Shown here: in pieces, positions 52,179-60,075 of the stretch
How positions within the stretch are numbered: position 1 is the first letter of the stretch
Layout: each line of letters begins with the position of its first letter
NCBI GenBank assembly: GCA_027886175.1
Contig: JAJNNQ010000026.1
Location: 15,991,501-16,055,500, forward strand
Direction: 5' to 3'
Source of the DNA: Phylloscopus collybita
Lineage: Eukaryota; Chordata; Aves; Passeriformes; Phylloscopidae
DNA length: 64,000 nucleotides
Notes under the pieces: generated by a model
What the model was told of the DNA's origin: nothing
The model's database searches: none
Seen by the model: the letters and a program-made list of their open reading frames with translations, nothing else
Made by a program: the position numbers and the translations under genes

Positions 52179-54589
52179 CCCTTTAACTTCCAAAAAATAA
52201 AAATGGAAGAAAATCAAATATCCAACTACATTTGTTTCTCTTAGTGCTTTAGAGATGTAAAACGCGGGGGGGATATGTTTCACATGCAAGTACTAAATAG
52301 ATAAAATTACCTTAATTTTTAACTGCAAAGAACTTTTGAAAGTGACAAATAAGTGAAATACAAATATGCAACTCATTAGTCATTATTTGGGTCAGTTTTC
52401 CTTGTCTGCCCTTTGCTTGAGCATATTTTGTCTGTTAGCCAGCAGCTTTCCTGAATCATGGTGTCCACAAAACTGGACATAATGTTTCAGGGTTTCATGT
52501 AAACACTACTTTATTTATCCAAATAGTGTGGTGGTTTAAATTTGACAGGTTCTTACTCTAGTTTTTGCTTTCAAAAAGACTTTTGGAAGAGAGGCTCAGC
52601 TATGGAACAAAGAACATCAATTATTTACATGACTATCCAATTAGTCAACTATCAAATCCAGTGTCTTGGCACTTCAGGGCCACCAACTCGTCTGGGATAG
52701 CAACCACATTGTTTCACCTGCACAAAGGAAATATTGACAGAAGCAGCTGTGACATCAACTCCCTGCATAGCCAGATACACTGAAGTCAAGATCAGACAAC
52801 GCAAAATAGAATTATATATTACCTGAATGAAGGTGAAAAAAACCCCCACAGTGAATATCTACACTGAAGTAATAAAATAAGTGTGAACAGAAGTCTACAG
52901 AGAGAATAATTGAAATTCTATTGATTAAGAATGTCTTTATAGTGAAATAGTGCTAAATCTTTTTATAGATGATTGACATCACATGATTGAAACAAGCAAG
53001 ACTTAAATAGCATTTAAGTAAATAAAAAAGGTGGGCAGTACATTTGTCTCACATGGTGAACAGATAATTTAATTATTTTCTAAGGAATAATGTCACTTTC
53101 TCTACATTCATATTTTTTTGTTGAAACAGGTTTCTCTAAAAAGTAAAGAAAAAATTACAGAAGTCATAAATCATGTGAACATAAGAAACTCTAATCTAAA
53201 ATAAAATTCCCAGTAAAAATAACAGGTACAATGTAAATTTTGAATGAGTAAACATTATCTGAACTGAAACAGCACTGATTAATTCCAAAAGCAACTTGGG
53301 GAATGGCTATTATACTTGCTACCCCAGCTACTTGATCTTCAACATTAGAAGTACAAACTCAGAAAAATCTTCAGTGATTATCTGTTCAGAGACTTAATTT
53401 TGCTTTTGCATTTGCAAAGCTTCTGTGGGTTGAAATGCAGAGTTATGAGCATCTCTGGCCTCCACATTCAGCTTGTGTTTGAATTGCCTCTGGGCTGTGT
53501 GTCTGCTGCAGGCATGTGCCACACAGTTACTGAAGCACAAGTCTACACTTCAGAGCTTCCCATCAAGGCAGCTCTGCAAATCTTAACACTTGTACTGTGT
53601 TAGATTACTGCAGCACTGCAGTGCAGAGAGACTGGAGGACAAAATGACATGGTTGATTGTATCACTGAGGAAAATACTAAGGGATACCTTTAGCTATAAG
53701 AGATTCAGTGGTAGAGTATCAGCAAAAGTGGCTCAAACACTTGGAAATTTTTCAAATGCCCCCAGACTGATGCTGTACTATTTCCCCGTTATTATTCTGG
53801 CAAAGATGCAAATGAAAATTAGAGAGCTTGTTGATGTAGGCCAAAGTGTAAAGGGGAAAAGTAACACTTGCAACCCATAGATGATAACATAAATACTGAC
53901 AAAATGTTTTCCAGTAACATGGAAGAGAGTATCACTGTCTTAAATCATATGGGATGAAGCTGCTTGCTGGATCTTGTCCCCAGCATGTAACCAGTCAGCC
54001 CTGCTAGAACTTGTCAGTATGAAAAAATCTATGTACAAACACTCAAGGGTTCCCAGAGGCTGGAAAGTAGAAGTTGAGGCTCTGATACCCTCTATATGAG
54101 GAATGCAGTAAATCAGTACTACATCTGACTTCTGAAAACAGGAACCAAGGTCCTCTGGGGTCCAATTCCAGGAAGAGAAACACACTTAGAAGGAAATGTA
54201 AATTTAAGAGAATTACCTTTCAAGAAATATATGAGAGCTAACCACACAAGAGTAATTGTATGAGTTTATATTTTTCTGTTTTGAGGCAGATAAGAGGTCT
54301 TCAATGTAAAGGATAAGATTCAGCTCATAATTTAAAATACTCCAGTGAATTTTCTGAAAGCACATGAGCTGTCTAAGCCCCTATTACAATTAATAGATAT
54401 TGAGAAAATATAGACTGTAGAGTGTGATTCAGGTGATGAGCCACTGGGTGACTGCTCTTTAGAGGGCCAAATTCTTTTCTGAGTTTCATTGATGATATGG
54501 AATCTATCTTCATTGACTTACTGGAATATGGACATTACTAGCCATCTAGATTTTAAACACAAATTAAATCCACTCCAGTGGTACCCTGG
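52179..54589. other. Unassigned AT-rich host sequence
   Basis: No supported gene or element; longest frame 96 codons (53590-53880, plus) without recognisable motif. Confidence 0.5.
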
Positions 54590-54870
54590 GCTAGTTTTGG
54601 CTGAGGTAGTGTTCATTTTCTTTACAGTGGCTGCTATGGGGCTGTATTCTGGGTTTGTGCTGAACACAGGGTTGATAATACAGAGATGTTTTTTGTTATT
54701 GCTTGGCAGGGCTTACACAGAGCCAAGGCCTTTGCTGCTTCTCATACTGATACACTCGGGAGGAGGCTGGGGGTGCTTGGGAGGTTGGGAGGAGACACAG
54801 CTGGGACAGGTGACCCAAACTGACCAAAGGCAAATTCCAGACCATGTCTGGAATACAGTCTCCTACTGAG
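54590..54870 (+). mobile_element. Partial ERVL-family LTR (U3 part)
   Basis: TTTTGGCTGAGGTAGTGTTC, TATGGGGCTGTATTCTGG, CAGAGCCAAGGCCTTTGCTG, GGGAGGAGACACAGCTGGG and CAAACTGACCAAAGG appear in the same order as in the LTR at 7086. The copy stops shortly after the CCAGACCATGTC segment, before the usual TATA and R region, so it is 3'-truncated. Plus orientation. The 126-codon plus ORF and 88-codon minus ORF over it are shadows. Confidence 0.75.
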
Positions 54871-57563
54871 GCAACATGGGTTTTTTCCCATATACTTGAC
54901 ATGTGTAGAGCCAACACAGTGTCTTTAAACCTGAGGTTTACAAAAGCCCACTCTGTGCACAAATTACTAGATATGTTACCAGCAATACTTATAATTTCAA
55001 GTAAATACTATATCTCCTCTCAAGCAAGATTTCATCACATTGCTGAAAAGGTTGTTAAATGATAAGAGTTTATACTACTGGAAAATAGTCTGTATCTTCA
55101 GTAAGCATATTCTCTTTGAGCTGTTTTGCCTATTAATATTTGCTCAGAATACTGTCTGGCAATAATGATCAGTTCTGCATCTGCATTGAGTTCTGCACTG
55201 AGGGATGAATGCTGGAATCATGAACATTTCAGTGAAATACTATGTCATTTTATTATATTAATATGACTGTTAAATCTCATCCTGAGACTGAAAAGTTGAA
55301 ATACAGGTATATACGGCTGCCCAATAAAAAACTAAAATCTGGGTGTGGTTTGAGAAATTATACTACCTTTGCAAATATCCTCATTCAAACTGACAGTCAC
55401 AGAAATTGCCAAGAGTAGCCCTTATGACCCCAGTCATCTTCCAGGGTAATACAAGAATGAGAAGCTGAGCCTCCCTCTAGGCAGATGACCAACACCTCCT
55501 TTGACAGAAAATTGATTACTTATCCTAAAACATGCAGGAGTCTGTCTAGGAATAAATAAATCTTTAGCAGACACTAGCAACTTCATCAACTACTGCCAGC
55601 ACCTAATCTTCTGTAAGCATGCTAATAAAGAAACAAACAATCATTGTCTCCTGTCACCTGCCAGTATTCTGGATAGATATCAGGAATGCTGCAGGCCAGA
55701 GACTGCACAGGAGCAGCAGTGATCTCCACTTTGGGAGCTGATCTCCAAGTCAGAAACAGAGGAAATCATTTATAGTTATTCTGAAATGTTCAATATCACT
55801 GAATTTTTAGCCAGTTCATTGCTACTCCAGGGAGATGCAGGAATACATAGATGTTCCTTCAAAATAACAATATGAATCCTTCACTTCATACTCAATTTTT
55901 TAGTTCAATCTTTACCAAAAAAAAAGTAAATAGGAAAAAATATTTTCAGCCCCTGTAAAACTCTGTGTTTGTCTGTGTGGGTGTGTGTGCACAAAGATGT
56001 TCACAAAAAGGTATGAAAAAAAATGTATCACTTTGTCATTTACACTCACTCATTAATTCCTCCCTGACCAAACTACTTTTACCAAATATAAAAATTCTAC
56101 TCTTTTAGTAAATAGTGCCTTTAGTAAATAGTACTCTTTTAGTAAATAGGATGCAGTTTAATTTTACGCTTGCAAGCAGCTTTAATCTTTAAAAACATTC
56201 TTCTTAATATCTTGTATCTTACATCATTAATTTCATTCCATTGGAAAAGCCAAATCTTTACATTCCAGGGACATGCAAAACTATGGGTCTCCAGTCTCAC
56301 CTTTAGTCTCCTCTTGAGACAGGAGACTTGCTCTTGAAATTGAGATATTATTAGAGAGAGTAAATTAGTTGTAGGCATTTCTAAAGGTATTTTTTTATTA
56401 TTTAAATTGTATTGACTATAAATCTTCAGTCCCTTAAGACCTGTGTGAGCTGGGATCATGACAGCAAAGACTAAATGACATGAAGATAATAATATATCAC
56501 TCTGACCATATGAACCAAAATATAAACCAAGATTGTTCTGTTTGCCTTGTAAGTGAAAATAGAAACCCATCTGAAGAAAAAAATATTAAAAAGGTCATTT
56601 TTTCTATGCTTTCCCTTCTTTCTCACAGAAAACTTCTGTTCAGACATCTGATTTTGTATTTCATGCATTTGAGAAAAGGAAACTTTTTGAAGAAGATGTG
56701 GGATGAAACAAAAATCTATAGACAGTAGAGGAGGAATGGAGAACACCAATAGGTTGTTGTTGTTCTGTAAACAATTCTTGGATTTAACCTTCAATTCTAA
56801 TTGAAATCTGCAGGGCTGGGATCAAATTGCTGTAAAGCCTCTTACAGAGGAGCTTGAAATAATTTTTAACACTTACCTTACATAAAAACTGTTTAAAATT
56901 AACAGAATATGTACACAAATGATGTTATAATGAAAAAAATAATTTGAATATCACATGTTCAACGAGATTGAAAGTTATTTCAAGTTAATTTATTAGTAAG
57001 TTGCACAGCAGTCAATTTAAGCAATTATTTACATATTAGCTAAATGAATACACAGGTCTTAGTTTACATATAGAAGTTCCTTTAGAATGTTGTTTAGAGC
57101 ACCTAAGAACACTGTATTTTTGCTGAGGAGAATCTGTCTGGCTATCCCAACATTCCTAGGGATTTTGTCCAAGCCCATATCTACAATGGCTTTTTGCATG
57201 GCAGATGATATATAAGACATTTGCATTTGTAGTTTGGAAAAGGATAGAACAATTGATATTGTCACCTCTAGGTAATTTGAAATAATTGTAGTTCCTCTGC
57301 CAACATCAGAGAATTGCACTGCTGTTGGTTTTCAGGTTCAGATATGAATAACAAAATTGAAGACAGAAATGCCATATTGCCCCCAAATTTTCCATTATCT
57401 TTTGTTAACATTGCATTTCAAATTCTCTAAAAAACTAAAAAGAGAGTCAGATATCATAACTGCAAAATATGGAAGAAGATATATAATAAAAGTTTGAGTG
57501 AAGAATGTACACAAAAATCCATGGGGAATTTATTTGTATCATGGATGATCCATAAAGCCTGAC
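54871..57563. other. Unassigned AT-rich host sequence flanking the provirus
   Basis: No gene supported. The 143-codon minus ORF at 56139-56570 is the longest frame outside mobile elements but shows no recognisable domain. A GT-rich microsatellite-like run lies at about 55963-55991. The last six bases, CCTGAC (57558-57563), directly adjoin the provirus and are the predicted target-site duplication. Confidence 0.5.
56104..56149. repeat. Three-copy TTTAGTAAATAG repeat
   Basis: TTTAGTAAATAG occurs at 56104-56115, 56120-56131 and 56138-56149 with irregular spacers, a small tandem duplication. Confidence 0.88.
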
Positions 57564-57694
57564 TGTTGTAGCTTATAAAGCCATCATCTTGGCGGCTTGG
57601 GTTCGGTGAGGACACGACCGTCACGAGCTAGGGCGTGAGGTTCGGGCAGAATGACTTAGCAAGACACCAACATGGTGTGTTCGTCAAAATGCGT

Positions 57695-57700
57695 TTTATT
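57695..57700 (-). promoter_or_regulatory. Polyadenylation signal AATAAA of the 3' LTR
   Basis: Minus-strand AATAAA in the context GATAATAAAACGCATTTTG. It would direct 3'-end formation of proviral RNA in the downstream R/U5 region. Confidence 0.85.
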
Positions 57701-57714
57701 ATCTAAAACACAGG

Positions 57715-57724
57715 GTTTAAGTAC
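57715..57724 (-). promoter_or_regulatory. TATA-like element of the LTR
   Basis: Minus strand GTACTTAAAC, about 15 bases upstream of AATAAA. It resembles the TATTTAA-type promoter element of alpharetroviral LTRs in sequence and in its closeness to the polyadenylation signal. In the 5' LTR the same sequence would start viral transcription. Confidence 0.65.
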
Positions 57725-57928
57725 CTTCTGGGTTTCGCTACGTCATAGGGGGTCTTACTAGTTTCTTAAGGGTAGTGGAAAAGTACTGGCTTGCCTAGAG
57801 AGAGGGGGGTCTGTGACCTTAAGATAAAGGTTATCTCTGGAGAGGAATGTGCCTAGCCCTGTCCCCGTTACAACCCGATTCGTCTTCCGCAGCGTAGTCT
57901 GTCCCTTCCAATTCACATTCTCCCCACA

Positions 57929-57946
57929 TCTCCCCCTCCCTCTATC
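57929..57946 (-). other. Polypurine tract
   Basis: Minus strand GATAGAGGGAGGGGGAGA, directly followed by the U3 start TGTGGGG and preceded by a GTG and nine T residues. A U-rich box before a purine run is the usual plus-strand primer arrangement in retroviruses. Confidence 0.87.
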
Positions 57947-57958
57947 ACAAAAAAAAAC

Positions 57959-58071
57959 GAGGTAGTTATACACACATATATATATAGATACTAAATGAGG
58001 TAGAAGGCTACTACTTAATCATGCATATATATATATGGGTACTAAAATGAGGTAGAAGGTTAGTATTTAGC
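57959..58071 (-). repeat. Direct repeats between env and the 3' LTR
   Basis: Three units starting GAGGTAG on the plus strand: 57959-57996 (38 bp), 57997-58048 (52 bp) and a partial 58049-58071. Units one and two share a TA-dinucleotide run followed by a TACTAAAT-like end. They lie in the 3' untranslated region of all proviral RNAs. Alpharetroviruses carry direct repeats in this region that aid export and packaging of unspliced RNA; an equivalent role here is only an inference. Confidence 0.75.
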
Positions 58072-58149
58072 AAAAAAGGAAGAAGGAGTTTGGGAAACCT
58101 GAGTAAGTTTTCTGCCAGGCAAGCTTAGAAAAGCTTGTGACTGGCAATT

Positions 58150-60075
58150 TCACAGCATTTCATGTTGGTGCATGAACAGAATGTTAGTTTGCTCCACGCG
58201 GGCTCTGATAAATGAGACTATTTTGTTCAGCAGGCATGGTCCGAAGATGGCAGTTAAAAGTAACATTGCCAATGGACCTACTAAGGAAGAAATTAAAGTG
58301 GTTAACCATGGAGATTGGTTAAACCAGGATTCGAACCAGCCCTGCTGAGCTTCTCTATCTTTTTGTCTCTGAGCCAGTCTGCTTCGGAGCTCTGCCATGG
58401 AGTCTCGGACAACTCCAGTGTGGTCTGCGTAAAAACAGCACTCTTCTTTCAGGGCCGCGCACAGACCTCCTTGTTGCATGAACAGGAGATCTAGTCCGCG
58501 CCTGTTCTGCAGAACCACTTCTGAGAGTGAAGAGACTGACTTCTCCAGGTAGGAAATGGATTTCTCGATCCTCTGCAAGTCCTCATCTATGGTCATCTGC
58601 AGCTGGGACAGTCCTCGGTGCTGTGTTGCTAGGGCCGAGACACCCGTCGCCGTTCCAGCTGCACCTAAACCGAGCAGCATTGCGATGGTGATTCCTGTTA
58701 TTATTTCTCTTTTGCGAAGACGGCTGGGTTCTTCGAAAAGGCTGTACACTTCTTCATCAGAATGGTACAGGACCCTAGGAACAATCAGAACTTGGACACA
58801 GAAGTCATTAGAATCATTGAACTTGGGAAGGAACACACAGGGACTCACTCCAGACCTCTGACAAACCCACATTGCAGATGAAGCTGGGACAACCCACTTG
58901 TTGTTTTTTCTGTTGGGCTTTACAATTTTGGCACAAACATCTCCTTTTCGCTTGGCTAGGGTTGGATTGCCAAAGCACCTGCCCCGACCTGAGACCTGAC
59001 TCAGGGTGATACCTCTGCGAGGTGTGTCCCATCTGCATTGGTGTGGTGCATCGGCTGTGGAGTAAGTGAATGAGGTATTCACAGCAACTCCTTCATAAAA
59101 GGGGGGTTGAACCTCATAGCAAAGCCAACAGGAGTTAGTTAGGTCAGGATTAGATTCATTCAAGGATAAAAAGGTAGCATCTAACATACGAAGGATTGGG
59201 TCTGGGTCTGACTTAGCTGAACGGCCTATCTGGAAAGGTTTCTCATCACTGTCCTGGTTTTCGGTGACAGTCGTGGGTAGGATTTTGGGGTAAGTTATGT
59301 TTTTCTCTGTCTGTGTGCTTTTAATCACCTTGTTGGGTCCAACCGCTCGGGGTGCCGATGGTTGGAGCTTGGTAATTTGCACATTCACCCACTCTTTCGA
59401 CTTTTGAATGACCACTGTCCATGTCCTTCCCACCGTCCAGCTAAAATCATCAGGCTGCAAGACCGTCATGTTGTAATATATACAAATTCGGAATTTGGGG
59501 ATTTTATAACTGTTTCGGTAGGAACTTCCGTGTGAGAAAAGAGGTGGTTTGCAACCTGCCGGTGCCCATGAGAACCGTAGGAACTTGTCGGGGGCTGGTG
59601 GGTCCCACCCAGGCCCTGACGGCCTGGCATCTGTAACAATGGTTTCACAGCCCCAATGCCCACAGTATCCCCACCCAGGTACATTACAATAGCTTTTCCC
59701 TGGGTTTGAAGCTGGGCACCAATAGGATAGATACATCTGTGATGAGTGTGGAGACCTAGGAATTACCTTTGGTTGTCCTGGAAATAAATCTGTAAAACGG
59801 AGCACGAAAGATGGAGCGTTTGGTGTGGTGACGTCTCTGAGCACCTTACCACTGGTTAGGTGTCTCATGACCCACCTGAACGGCTGATGTGGGTAGTAAC
59901 TTGGGCTGGCTTGTCCTCTAGCAACAAGCCCCAATAACAAAATCACGCAGACATGTCGCTGATGTCTGGGTCTCACTCGCGTGGGTTTCTCTGCCGCTGT
60001 CTGACGTTTTGGTGGTGGTGGGTCTCGTTCCTCTTGGAGGGGCACATGGGCGTCACGTGGCCGCCCTATCAGCAT
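58150..60075 (-). CDS. env: Envelope glycoprotein, gammaretrovirus-type, intact
   Basis: A precursor of 641 residues if translation starts at the ATG at 60075 (frame open to 60174). That ATG is preferred because a strong 3' splice acceptor ends three bases upstream and it overlaps only the last codons of pol. Visible parts: a basic, proline-rich leader, then a hydrophobic signal core (about residues 42-52); surface subunit with a CWLC motif (316-319) and NxS/T sites; furin-type site RLRKR (452-456); N-terminal fusion peptide starting EIITGI; heptad region; QNRRGLDLLF (523-532) followed by CX6CC (C539, C546-C547); membrane anchor (about 590-613); short tail. CWLC plus CX6CC is the signature of gammaretroviral envelopes with a labile SU-TM disulfide; alpharetroviral envelopes lack the SU CXXC. 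It would mediate binding and membrane fusion. No stop or frameshift is seen. The receptor cannot be told from sequence alone. Confidence 0.93.
   Translation of the reverse strand: MLIGRPRDAHVPLQEERDPPPPKRQTAAEKPTRVRPRHQRHVCVILLLGLVARGQASPSYYPHQPFRWVMRHLTSGKVLRDVTTPNAPSFVLRFTDLFPGQPKVIPRSPHSSQMYLSYWCPASNPGKSYCNVPGWGYCGHWGCETIVTDARPSGPGWDPPAPDKFLRFSWAPAGCKPPLFSHGSSYRNSYKIPKFRICIYYNMTVLQPDDFSWTVGRTWTVVIQKSKEWVNVQITKLQPSAPRAVGPNKVIKSTQTEKNITYPKILPTTVTENQDSDEKPFQIGRSAKSDPDPILRMLDATFLSLNESNPDLTNSCWLCYEVQPPFYEGVAVNTSFTYSTADAPHQCRWDTPRRGITLSQVSGRGRCFGNPTLAKRKGDVCAKIVKPNRKNNKWVVPASSAMWVCQRSGVSPCVFLPKFNDSNDFCVQVLIVPRVLYHSDEEVYSLFEEPSRLRKREIITGITIAMLLGLGAAGTATGVSALATQHRGLSQLQMTIDEDLQRIEKSISYLEKSVSSLSEVVLQNRRGLDLLFMQQGGLCAALKEECCFYADHTGVVRDSMAELRSRLAQRQKDREAQQGWFESWFNQSPWLTTLISSLVGPLAMLLLTAIFGPCLLNKIVSFIRARVEQTNILFMHQHEML

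Larger units (their letters stand above)
57564..57928 (-). mobile_element. 3' LTR of the provirus
   Basis: A 365-bp LTR with minus-strand ends TGTGGGGAG... and ...AGCTACAACA. Its U3 side abuts a polypurine tract (57929-57946) preceded by a U-rich run, which fixes the U3 start. The promoter element and polyadenylation signal are only about 15 bases apart, so R is very short, as in alpharetroviruses. U3 also contains a CRE-like TGACGTA (complement about 57739-57745). On its left the LTR meets AT-rich host DNA at 57563. The 71-codon minus ORF across U3 (57758-57973) is a shadow. The matching 5' LTR lies beyond the window. Confidence 0.88.

Noticed and set aside
54489..54869. 126-codon plus ORF with hydrophobic stretch
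   Set aside because: Most of it is the U3 of an ERVL LTR.
56139..56570. 143-codon minus-strand ORF, the longest outside mobile elements apart from the one over the nested LTR
   Set aside because: No domain, signal or splice context; several such frames are expected by chance in 57 kb. Retained only as a note in the flanking-region entry.
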